Positions 54,049-64,000 of a stretch of DNA of 64,000 bases are shown here, piece after piece (position 1 is the stretch's first letter; each line of letters starts with the position of its first letter). A program made the position numbers and the translations under genes. Origin of the DNA: Sparassis latifolia (Eukaryota; Basidiomycota; Agaricomycetes; Polyporales; Sparassidaceae); the NCBI GenBank assembly GCA_018466975.1, contig CM031560.1:1054001-1118000 (forward strand). Reading direction: 5' to 3'. Under the pieces are notes generated by a model. That model worked only from the letters and a program-made list of their open reading frames with translations, did not search any database and was not told the DNA's origin.

Positions 54049-56047
54049 TATGTTTATAATGTCGTATACAGGTGCAGACCGGATTATGCTTTTGTTCTAT
54101 TCGAACGTGAAGGGTGCGCCGAGTGCGCTGGATACTCACTGACATGTCACTCACTCAGACTTGTCATAACAGCCATTGATAAATCGGCCTATCCTTTGAG
54201 CAGAACAGAGCTCGCTCTCGTTAATACACGCGCATCCTTACATACTGATTATACCTGGGAATGCCGGCCTTCTGCTCGTGCTAGGAACGAGGATAGCCGG
54301 AAACAGGTGCATAACAGATCAATACTATGACCAGGTCAAAAAATACTCTTACAGATGTAAGACAACGAAACACTCGAGCACGCCTATGAATCTGCTCCAC
54401 CTGGATATTCTGAGATAAGAATCAGGTTCATTCGACTGCTGGAATAGCGTACCGTGAGCATGTACACTGTCCTACATATCAAATCACTGGCATCCATATG
54501 CCCTGACAATGAACAATGTGAATTGAATCCCTGCAGAAGATGGACGGAGTGCTACCTATACGCCTTGACAATGGTTCCAAATCCTGGCAAGCCAAACCCA
54601 ACATCATGTTCATCCTGCTTCTCGCCGGAAAATGACGTCTTGAAGGGCGACAACATGGGCCCTACATCCTCCATCGTCGCGTCGTCAAACTCCTCTGCCA
54701 TATCGTCAGGTACCACCATGTTGGTCTTTACCGACCTCGACACGACGACATTCCCATACCACATCCAAGCCGCCCGTAAGACGCTCGATGCAGCGATTGA
54801 ACTGCGTGCTTGGGGGAAATACGCTCCCTGTCAGAGCATGCAGTATTTCGAGTCTCCTTCCTAATATCAGACCATCCCTGCCGTTCTTCTCGATTATTGT
54901 GCAAATTGATGCCCGTTGGGGATGTAGATGGAACTCCCAATGCATTTCTTGTGTGTCCAGTGATATGGCGTGTCATAGGGCATCTGCATCATTGTTGAGG
55001 ACATCGCTACTAGGACATTCGCACGATACGCGGCTGATCTTCGTCGACGGGAAATAGCAACACATCGACAAATCCCCGCCTGACCGGCTTCTTGCAATCC
55101 ACCTCTGGGTGAATGGTCGAACACGTATGAACCATTATCTTCGGGTGAATAATTCACGGTGTGAAACCGCTGCAACCTCACGTCTAGCAGCCTACGAGTG
55201 CGTAATAAATTCTGTAACCTGCGAATCGACATCGAGGCCAGTCTGATGTATGACCTTACTTTTCGCTGATTGCAGGTCGTAGTCGCGCTCTCCAGAGTAA
55301 GATTGAAATGCAGTTGTGCGGCGAACTTTAAGTTGTTGGGGTGCGAAGTTATGGCACACACCGAAACCTCCCAAATCGGGAAGCAAGCCGCCGTCCCGAA
55401 TCGAGCGAGTACAGTGTCTTCTTGCATGCCATGAACGGATGCCAGTGAATAATTGATGTAAGTTCCCTCCAGGGTGACTTTGGAATGTATATCAACATGG
55501 AAAAAAAATTGGCAATAGACATTATCTTTCCGAGCAGTAGCTGGGAGATTTGAGCTGTACTTAAGATGCCTACAGAGAATTTGTCAAAGATTATTGCAGC
55601 TCTGGCCCTTTCCATGAGTGCTGAGTCCTTGCGGAACCAGGTGGAACTAATCTTAAATCTGCATGCTTCAAGTCAGTCGCTCAACAAGGACATGCCGCCG
55701 CACGACACCGTGACTATGGCGACAGGACCGACTGCAGACGACGGTGAGCGGACCGTGGGAAAGTGAGACTTTGCACGCCCGCCACCGTAACTTAGCACTT
55801 CCGACTTTGCTGTAATGAATCTGACTTTATTTTATTTTACAACGATATAGTGGTGTCTTGTGCGGATCGTCAAGAACCAGCGATGCCGCAGGACGAAGTG
55901 CCCAGAGATCTCCGACGGCTCGGAAGGTTGAGTCGGATGTCATATCCGACGCCGGCTGCGCTCGATCACTCCGGACTCCCGAGGTAATAATAATATAAAG
56001 CAGTTGGGAAATAGCAGTGAAAGTTGGGTGTCCTTCGTGTTTGCGAG
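54049..56047. other. Long gene-poor region
   Basis: About 2 kb. The minus-strand frame 54552-54764 (WYGNVVVSRSVKTNMVVPDD) looks somewhat protein-like and could be a fragment of a decayed gene, but I cannot assign it. The plus-strand frame at 54454-54864 covers the same bases and shows no motif. Confidence 0.4.
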
Positions 56048-57015
56048 ATGCCGCCTTTTACTGACCGCCCTGTCGCGATGGCCATCTTCACTTTGCCAGT
56101 GCTCGCTCTCATTTACGCTCCGATCTCTGGACGCGCGCAAACTGCGTGTAGTCCAGGAACGTTTTCTTTGACCGGTAACACGCCTTGCCAGAACTGTCCC
56201 GCGGGATCCTTCACCAGTCTGACTGGTGCGACGTCGTGCTGCCTGTGGTATGTTCGTCCCCTCTCATTGCAAAGCATGATCTAATGACGGTCCCAGCTGT
56301 GCTGGATTCTACTCCGTTAGTGTCGTTTATTCGCTCAAATGAACCCTGTATGAACGTGTTTCTGTCCACAGATGCAAGGGGCGAGTTCCTGCACTCAATG
56401 TAATTTTCTTGACCCATATTCTCTTCCTGGTTCTACGTCGTCTTCCCAATGTATAATTGGAACTGGGTACGTTACCTCGTGCACCATGTCAGGCACCACA
56501 TGCCGTACGTGACCATCTCCATTCGTTCTTGTGCAACCGTCTGATTGTCCTCTGGTATTTAGCGGCCATTATTCCGCCACTACTTCCGACGACCCTGATT
56601 AAGCGACGTGCAATTAAACGTCAGCTGTGTCCCAGGGGCCACAAGAGTTGTCCCGTCTATGGGATGTCCGGTCTGAGGGGCCACGAATGCGTCGACATAC
56701 AGAACGATCTCGAGTCCTGCGGTGGCTGTGCCGGCAGCGACTCTCCTCTCGGCCAACGTGCTGAGGACGGTGGAAGAGATTGTAGTGTAATCCCTAACGT
56801 TGAATCCGTGAGCTGCCAAGGTGGCAAATGCACCATCGGTGAGTGCAAATTGTTCTTCCTGTTACGTAACTGCTGTTGAAATTCGTGCGACAGAAAAATG
56901 CTCCGAAGGTCACGTCCCCTCCGCCAATGGCGAGGCATGTGTGCCCTTCTTCGATCGCTTCTCCTTACAGATGAACGACAATCGAGCAAGCTTCGAACGG
57001 TCCCGATATTCGTGA
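56048..57015 (+). CDS. Secreted Cys-rich protein, CPL1-like
   Basis: Signal peptide MAIFTLPVLALIYAPISG after a short N-terminal extension, then a TNFR/ephrin-receptor-like cysteine repeat (SPGTFSLTGNTPCQNCPAGS; TGATSCC). A dibasic stretch (LIKRRAIKRQ) that Kex2 could cut precedes the CPL1-like domain: CPRGHKSCPVYG, GHECVDIQNDLESCGGC, DCSVIPNVESVSCQGGKC. The last exon carries CSEGHVPSANGEACVP and stops at 57013-57015. Cpl1 is a secreted protein described from Cryptococcus; in saprotrophic basidiomycetes the domain is common and its role unknown. Exons near 56048-56250, 56295-56320, 56370-56505, 56563-56838 and 56894-57015. Confidence 0.8.
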
Positions 57016-57239
57016 ACGCTGTGTCAAAGACTTTTGTTTGTATCGCGCGAAGCTACACAGACGCTTCACTTCCTTTCCCCTCTCCCCTACTTCGCCGTAG
57101 CGAAGAGTCAGAGAGTGGCTCACTTATGCGCCCGTACACAGCGAACAATGTTCGAGACGTCGGCCAGCAAGCTAGCTCACTCGCTCGTGGGGTACGGTCA
57201 TCATCACGCAGCGTTTAACGACTGCTGACAGCTTCCTTT

Positions 57240-57780
57240 GAACGATGCAGGCGATTAGCCCCAGCAGTGTTCTCTCCCCAGGCGCATCTGTCATTGCCAA
57301 GCCACGCATCTCACTTTTCACGAAGGACTCCGTCATCTTCCTCGACGGTGCGGTGTTGACTAGTGTCGACTCATTGTCGACCCGGAGATGGCTGTGAATT
57401 CAACGACCGACCTGCGCTACATTTTCTCGCTGCACCGGCACATCTTCGGCTTCTCGTCGAGCTACCCACCAACGGCGTTCGCGTTCGTGGGGCTGCCGGT
57501 GCTCGTCGCGAATTGCCCCTCCGACATCGCTCAGAGCCTCCTCATCGTGCATGCGCTCGCCAACTCGTCGCTGCCGACGCGTGAGGGGATGCTAGACGAG
57601 CTCGCCGAGCACGAGGACAACCTCCGTGCGCGTGGTCTCGACCCATACCACGTCGGGCACCGTCCCTTCCGTGGAGACACACAGGCGCAGAACTACCAGA
57701 ACAACCTGATTGAATAATTGAAGAAGATCGGTGTACTCCCAGATGATAGGGCGAGATACGTCGTGACGTGGAGGTCCTTG
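57240..57780 (+). pseudogene. Flavin-containing monooxygenase, 3' fragment
   Basis: Only the C-terminal third of an FAD/NAD(P)-binding monooxygenase is present. The first block (about 57280-57357) reads PRISLFTKDSVIFLDGAVLT. After a jump that skips the expected ATG/GTGY-type motif, the frame 57388-57717 has LRYIFSLHRHIFGFSSSYPP, FAFVGLPVLVANCPSDIAQS and YHVGHRPF. A TAA at 57715-57717 interrupts it; the same frame continues LKKIGVLPDDRARYV, as in intact relatives. The whole N-terminal FAD and NADPH Rossmann part is absent. Truncation, an internal gap and a nonsense codon make it a pseudogene. Confidence 0.8.
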
Positions 57781-59124
57781 GGAAAGACCGAGTCCAGACG
57801 AGTTAGACAGCCCAGTTACTGCGCGTGGTCCATGGATGACACCTTCATAATGCAATGCCACGCGTGGATACGACATACAATATATGTTGAGCAGGCTGTG
57901 CTTTTCCACCTGAAGGAATGATATACTTTGTCAGAGCTAATAGTTATGATTCGTGAGCAATAAATAAAATTAGTACAGAGGCGGACCGCTGCGAGGCGGA
58001 AGCAAAAGAAAGAGCAAAAGAAGATCAAAATCGAGCCCGATAAGCGCTCGCGGCCAATTACTCCACCTGCTATATTCTTGCTCGGAGAGCAAGCTCTCCC
58101 GACCCAAAAGTGAAAGTGTCCTTTTTACACAGTTGTTGTGCGCTATTTGTTTTGTGGCAATATTGTCCGCTCTCGTCTCCGAGCAAGTTCCTCCGCCGCC
58201 TGGCGGCCTTTCGAGTTGGGAAAGGACCCGGTAGCCGTTGGTATTATTGTCTGTGGCTGCGTGCAACGGCAGCAGCGACTCGGAGCAGTATGATGATATC
58301 CGCCTTCCTCTTCCCCCGTAGGCCCATTTTTCCTCAGTTGGCGGCTCGATGAGCCAACCTCGAGCCGAGAGAACATATAAGTCAACTGGTGACGGTGATT
58401 TAGACCGTACTCCGAGCCATCGCCCATTGTTTCAAAAGTGTCAACAATCATCACGCGCACGGCTGGGGGGAATATCCAGATCATGATGGAGGATGAAAGC
58501 ATACTGGCGTCGGTGCAGTGGGCGAGGAATTGAAAATCAAAGTCCTGGCGCAGGGTATTCGTCGGAAGTCGCCAAAGTTCAACAAAGATCTTCCCATGAC
58601 GCACCTCAGGGTACGACATTGGTTCAATCAGCATGTCCTGGCGGTGCACACGATAACGCGGTGGGCCATCGCACGCAATTATGCTCGCTTACTCTCCGAC
58701 AGTCAAACTTACAACTGGCGGCTCCGGTTCCGCCGACGCTGGGGAGGAAGACCCACAGTATGTCCTTGTTGCAGATGTGTATGTGAGCACTGTGGGTCCA
58801 GTCATAACATGAACATCTGTCGAGGTCCATGCGACGACTTGAGGTTCGTCACCCACCCTATCCTTCGTCCTCCAACTACGTTCTTCCTCTTCACTTTTGT
58901 GCCATTGGCTGCCCTCATCTCAGCATCTCCTCTGTATTCTAGTGACGAGTTTTCAGGTCCATGCTGCGGTATTAACGGGGCTGCAACTCGCACATCATGT
59001 ATAACTTCACCTTGGCCGTGTATAACCTGATGCTGCCCAACGTGAACTGCACAGGGGCGCCGCTCATCGTTCGGTTCAAGGGGTGGACCGGAAGCGCCAC
59101 TGGATCAAACAAGGAATACTGACT
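57781..59124. other. Decayed intergenic DNA
   Basis: About 1.3 kb. A short block near 59000-59120 (MYNFTLAVYNLMLPNVNC then TGAPLIVRFKGWTGSATG) looks like the tail of a secreted protein, but stops and shifts precede it. No intact gene. Confidence 0.4.
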
Positions 59125-60500
59125 TACTCTACGTCGCGCTCCTCCCGAGTTGGTTGAACTTATCCTGGACCAGCCCCAGGATAACCGTCATCGCATACAG
59201 TCTCACCTGCCAAGCTTGGCTCCCCAGGACGTGTTTCTACCTCTTCAACTCTGTCGGCCTTATAAATGCTGCAGGCTACCTCGCATTTGAGAGGCTACTC
59301 AAAAAGTCTCCTTATCTCGCAAATTACATCCGACGGATCATCTTTAAGAAGACAAATCATGATACCACGTCGATTGGAGTCGATCACGAGCTGCCACGCG
59401 GCCGCGTGCTGGCTGAGCTCACCCATCGAGCATCTGGAGTGCGATCCTGGTGCGGGACAAAGTTGTCTTCTGCTACCAGAGCGGAGTTAGGCATTTACTG
59501 CGAGGACCTTCGGACAATCGCCCTGTCAGTCTGCGTCGCGCGTATATATTTGGTGGGGACTCTGATCCTTGCATGTCCCCACCTATGTTCACTTTCCACG
59601 GTTGACATCTATGTGACGAAGGACACAGAGGAGTCTGAGTACGTGATCCCCCGCATCATAAAGCATTGGGCTTTGACACGCTCAGGCTCCATGGCCGGGC
59701 TTCCGCCACTGTTGCTGCCTGTATACTCGACGGATCGCTCAAATTTCAACTTCGTAGACTCCAGAAGACCATATCTCCTTCGAGTTGGCCTGCCGCTCTG
59801 TTACGGCTTCTCGAGAAATCAGTGACGCACCTAGAGCAATCATATTCATGTTCGAGAATCCTGGTTACCCACTCCGAGAGTCTCTGTGGGTGCAAGCAAT
59901 ACTCTCTCGCTGACAACTGGTGTTGTTGTCCATTAGGAGCGAAGCTGCGCTAGATCGCTTTATTCGGTCGAAGTCAGCACACGGGATCCTGATTGTGGTC
60001 CTGTTTCCTGCTTTCTCTCATCCAGCCTGTCCACACCCAGCTGCAACACATCTACATAACCATCACCATCCGAACTCATATCGCTTGACAATGAAAACAC
60101 CCGGGAATGGATGGAGACGGATGATACTCCGATCAGTATCGCGCAGACGCGCCCACAGTTTCGGGTTGTCTTCCAGATCCGTGAACCGGAATGGGATGAA
60201 CAGCTGTTCCAGAGGCAGGTCGACATCGTCACGAACGGTCTTCCCAATTACCTGACTGGGGCCGAGCTGCTTTCCACTTTGCAGTATTGTAGGGAGCCAA
60301 ACGCTCGCCGATCCCGATCTGCGCCCTCCCTGAAAAGGCAGGTCTCTCCGTTTGACAGACTTGGAAGAGATCCTGGAGCGCGACCAACACGCGGGCCTTC
60401 GTAGAAATACGGAGCAAGTACGTATGCATTTCCACCCCCGGCTTCGCGACGTTTCCCTTACACTTCTATTACTCATGATGCGGTCGTCCCCTATCCAACC
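59125..60500 (+). pseudogene. F-box-like protein relic
   Basis: The F-box start PPELVELILDQPQDNRH (59141-59191) is in one frame, and its continuation IAYSLTCQAWLPRTCFYLF is in another (frame 59154-59825), so the box itself is broken by a shift. Downstream are leucine-rich pieces in several frames (LLKKSPYLANYIRRIIFKK; LRTIALSVCVARIYLVGTLI; further fragments at 60111-60404 such as PQFRVVFQIREPEWDEQLFQ). The layout fits the large basidiomycete F-box family whose members decay often. Some breaks might be introns, but the F-box shift has no convincing splice sites. Confidence 0.55.
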
Positions 60501-61281
60501 TTGACCAACGCCTGACACACGCGTACGTCTCACAACGCCGCGCGGAAATTTTGGCGGAGGATCCTCATCGGTTTCAGTGGGCGGCGTAGACGGGTGATCC
60601 ACTCAAGCAGGAGGATTTGCGCCTCAGCGTTTCAGTACATGGCTGTTGTCGGCAAGACGGACGGCAGTTTGCCGCTGGAATGCATGGTCTGGATCGTTCT
60701 CTGCTCAAGGCACCGTCATTAGTGTTGCTGCAAGCCGAGGCTTAAGGTCACCTTCAGCTCAAGCTACCTCGAGGTCGCAGCGGCTTGCGTCACTCAGAGC
60801 CTTGCCTAGCAAAGCCAAGTGCATCGTGTTGCAGCAGTAGGTCACTAACCAAAGTCTTGTATACTTTCTGCTTTGGTCACAACAAAGACTTCGCGGGTGA
60901 ATGGAATTCGAATGTTCATAAGTAATATTTTCCTTCAGTCCTTAAGCTTAAGCGCGAACTCATTAGTGGGTATTCCGACTTGCGAATAGCCTATCCGAAT
61001 AGTCTCCCGGCACTTCACATGTACACCCTCTGGGTATATGATCACAATCCTTTTTTGAATATCTACTCACTGTTGACGTTTGAGCGTGAGCTTAAGTTCG
61101 GCATGACGGTGCGCCTGTGCTCCATGCGGCTCGATGCTCGCCGACGCTTGACATATAGTGCTCTCTGCGAAAGTATCTATGATCGATACAAGACCGACGT
61201 TACAACAAGTATGATCCCGGATACAAAACCTCATTCATGCACAGGAATTGTTTCAGCCAATGCAACAAACACTGCGCCAAA
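60501..61281. other. Gene-poor region
   Basis: About 780 bp. The frame 60980-61285 has no recognised motif; it may be F-box gene debris. Confidence 0.4.
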
Positions 61282-64000
61282 CTAACTACTCTTACAACGT
61301 TTCACTATCTCAAGCATCCTGCCCAACGCGATCAGCCCAAAACTCTGCGGGCCGAAAGCACCTGAATATTCTATAAGAGATATCTCGGCCACATACCATG
61401 CTGCCCAGGCGCGCTTGAAGGTCTCCAACATCATCGGAGTTTCGTCATCGTCGACCGCTTCTCGGAAGGCTCGGTCTTCGTAGTCTTCTTTATAATTATC
61501 CTCATTGGCAGCAGCTGACCCGCTTTCCTGGAACTCCGCCCTGACTGCCCGGACAAGCCTACTTGTCTGGTGCACCATTTTGCATGAGTTTCCTGCTGTC
61601 GCCCACGAAGTCTGAACTCACCTGCAGGTTCATCGCGGAAACAGCGTCCTTCTGCCGACGATGGTCGGACCAGTTCGCCATGATTGTTCCGCTCACCAGC
61701 TCCGCCTCCGAAATGTAAGCGTCCTTGGTTTTGGTGATAGTATGCACCTTTGCGATGGCGAGGAGCTGGTCACAGTATGCATCAAGTAGGTGTTGCATCT
61801 CTTCAGAGAGCTCCTTGGATGGCTTGGTATGAGCTGGAAGTCCGAGATTGGGGAGATTTATGCTAGAGAGCGCACGGATGATCACCGCGCAATCAGAGGG
61901 AGGGTAACTCTTGTTCCACGACCCTGGATACCATGTTTTCACGGGAACACGACGGGAAAGAATGCCAAGCAGCTTTTTGCTTGTGTAGTATTGATTGCTC
62001 TGCAGATCATCGCCTTCTCTGGCGAGGAAATCAGGTCTGGGCTGGTTCCTAATTCTCGGGAGAGAGAAGAAGTTAACGGGAGTGCCCGTCTTCGGAAAAT
62101 CAACGGCTTGCGAGGCAAACTTGGCAAGCTGCAGGCACTCGTCACAGCCAGGATCTTTGAGATCCGAGAATCTCAGATGGGAGATAGCGATGTAACCAAT
62201 AAGATCGGACTCGATCTGCATTATGCAGCCAATTCAGTGAGCAAGGTTAGTCAGTGCAGTAAAAGCTGCTCACGCACGTAGTCAAAAATGAAGTCTACCA
62301 CGTCAGCAATTCCGCACTCGCGGGCAGTTGTTTTGATGGGCAGACTTTCATATGCTCCAGGAGGTTTTACCGTTGGAGGGATGAGCTTCGGCTGAGAAGT
62401 ATGAGCTTATGGGTATATAAACCACGTTGAGGCAAAACAGGAACTCACGTCAAGGATGATATTGAAGTCATCCCCATCAAGATCCCCACCACCGAGACAT
62501 GATGCGAGTGATCGCTGGCCCCTATACACAGCCGTCAAAATGATATCACTTTGGCGAGGGAAAAATGACTGACTCGCATGAAAACACAACAACATTTGTC
62601 AGGTGTTCCAATTCCGGGCGAATGACTGCCTGGACAACTTGAAGGTCACCAGGGTGAATTTGGGGACTGCGCGTGATGGCAACCGATCCAGTTATCGGCG
62701 TCAGTTGCCCGGTCTTCGGATCATGAACTGTCGCATAGATCTCTCCTTCCCTCAAGCAGCCCCACTCATCTGACACCCCAAGCAGGGTATATGATCCCGG
62801 GACTTCGATGTGCGCTCGATATTTGAGCTCGCGGAGAATGTGTGTCTCTGCGCAATGCAAGGAGCCCTCAACAAGATCATTAGCCCAGCCAAGAGCTCCC
62901 TCCTCTATGCCGTCCATCATCCTAAGGTGCAAAATGGATGACACATTACGAAAGAGGGTTGGTAAGTGGAATGTCTCGCCTAATCCATGCTGTTCGAAGA
63001 CCTTTGAGGCATTGATGAATGACGAGCGAACCGATTGAGCTCTGCGAATAGCATTGTCCTGCAGCTGAATTATACGATCACAATCTACCTGGAGGTACTC
63101 CATGAGAACGATGAGAGGTCGATTGAGGAACATGGCCTTCGGCTGTGATGACGTCGATTGAACATTAAATGTGAGGTCATCCGGGGCATCGAACTTGATC
63201 TGAGATGGCCGAAGGCGAAGGCACTTGCCAGGAATAGATGGGTCCTGTACGACAACGCCTTTGGCTCCGCCAAGACGAAACTGAAAGGCAGAAGGGACAC
63301 CCTGAAACTTGGCAGACCTCTTCTTGGCTATCTGCATAGACCTCCAGATGTCGCGAGCTAAGTCGACAGATATAGGACTACACCCGTCCGTCATAAGTTG
63401 ACCGGTCTCTGATATCTTATCAGGGAAATCTAGATCTATTTGGTCGGGGCGAAGAGTAACAGATGGATCCGTGGCTGAGAAAGCCTGAGCCCATCGTGCA
63501 CTTAGGCGTGCAGGCTGACGCAGGAGAAGAGTCGGTCGTCCCTGTTTACGGGAGAAGTCTCCCTGTCGACAGCTCTTGAATCCAGTCATGTTTCATTGGT
63601 TGTGAAATGGAGGGACTTACCAAGCTATTCCGAATAGTTTGGGCATTCTGCCGCTGCCCATTTCTGTCCTCGAAGGGGGTGACAAACCACACAGAATGCT
63701 CGCGCAACCCACTCATGGAGTATCCGAGCAGCTCGTATGGACGCCCAGTGATGCGTAACCCATTGAGCAGAAGTGGGTGATACCTTTTCCTGAGCAACCC
63801 AACGATAGAGAACTCGGTATTCCGACGCAATTTCGTCTGATTCTCGTCCTGAAATGAGACCCGCAGAAAACACTCGTGATGCCCAAAGCGGCGGAGTACA
63901 CTGTTGGACTGATCAGGAAGAGGCCCCTCCAGAATGTGCCTTGTCGGCGTAAATATAAGGTGATAGCAAAGGTATGCAGCGTCCACTGTACTCTCAACTA
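61282..64000 (-). CDS. RNA-dependent RNA polymerase, QDE-1-like (partial)
   Basis: Cell-encoded RdRP of the RNA-silencing pathway, making double-stranded RNA for Dicer. The 5' end lies beyond the window. In order on the minus strand: SVLRRFGHHECFLRVSFQDE, MSGLREHSVWFVTPFE, MTDGCSPISVDLARDIW, SAFQFRLGGAKGVVVQDPSI, a helical stretch, then GCLREGEIYATVHDPKTGQL, ITRSPQIHPGDLQVVQAV. The catalytic motif is CLGGGDLDGDDFNIILD, matching the DxDGD active site of the family. Next are LIPPTVKPPGAYESLP, ISHLRFSDLKDPGCDECLQL, FPKTGTPVNFFSLPR (all family blocks), and the C-terminus ending EIVKRCKSS with the stop at 61282. The seen exons keep frame across about six introns, so the gene looks intact. Confidence 0.92.

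Noticed and set aside
54454..54864. 136-codon plus-strand frame
   Set aside because: No homology recognised, overlaps a more protein-like but equally unassigned minus frame.

Overview
The window is nuclear DNA of a filamentous basidiomycete, most likely an Agaricomycete. Genes are densely packed on both strands and split by many 45-60 nt GT-AG introns. Several families are typical of the group: a Tsp2-type tetraspanin, a CPL1-like cysteine-rich secreted protein, a PPPDE-thioredoxin-PUL fusion and a QDE-1-type RNA-dependent RNA polymerase. No bacterial operon logic, CRISPR array or rRNA was seen. Gene models were spliced by eye from reading frame, splice sites and family conservation, so small exons and some start codons are uncertain.

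Layout. 1-4.2 kb: 3' end of a gene (possibly LEA14-like), a tetraspanin and a coiled-coil protein. 4.7-6.3 kb: mitochondrial methionyl-tRNA formyltransferase, followed by a 706-bp DNA transposon (MITE) with perfect 23-bp terminal inverted repeats and an 8-bp target duplication. 7.3-9.8 kb: a CFA20-domain protein and thioredoxin reductase. 10.2-15.7 kb: a complete-looking Ty1/copia retrotransposon on the minus strand, inserted between the divergent thioredoxin reductase and V-ATPase subunit c genes. 15.9-32.1 kb: V-ATPase subunit c, a SUN-domain protein, an RBM25-like splicing factor, a secreted GH37 trehalase, a class III sirtuin, the mitochondrial AAA extractase Msp1 and a mitochondrial carrier. 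32.7-45.1 kb: a Baeyer-Villiger-type flavin monooxygenase with two apparent one-base frame breaks, a Ser/Ala-rich membrane protein, a helical protein that may be PEX8-like, and carnitine acetyltransferase ending in a peroxisomal AKL signal. 47.1-54.0 kb: an H15 (linker-histone fold) protein, two tandem RidA genes and the PPPDE-Trx-PUL protein. 56.0-61.0 kb: a CPL1-like secreted protein, then a decaying stretch with a flavin monooxygenase pseudogene and an F-box relic. 61.3-64 kb: an RNA-dependent RNA polymerase running off the right edge.

Most protein genes are housekeeping and do not form one pathway. Two loose links exist: mitochondrial functions (FMT, Msp1, the carrier) and peroxisomal/carnitine metabolism (the possible PEX8-like gene convergent with PTS1-tagged carnitine acetyltransferase). 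The most unusual DNA is mobile. The copia element has LTRs differing by one substitution and one indel, a 5-bp target duplication, and a primer site matching the anticodon arm of initiator tRNA-Met rather than a tRNA 3' end. It also has an integrase core wrecked by a 53-bp tandem duplication plus an apparent deletion. It looks young but unable to move on its own.
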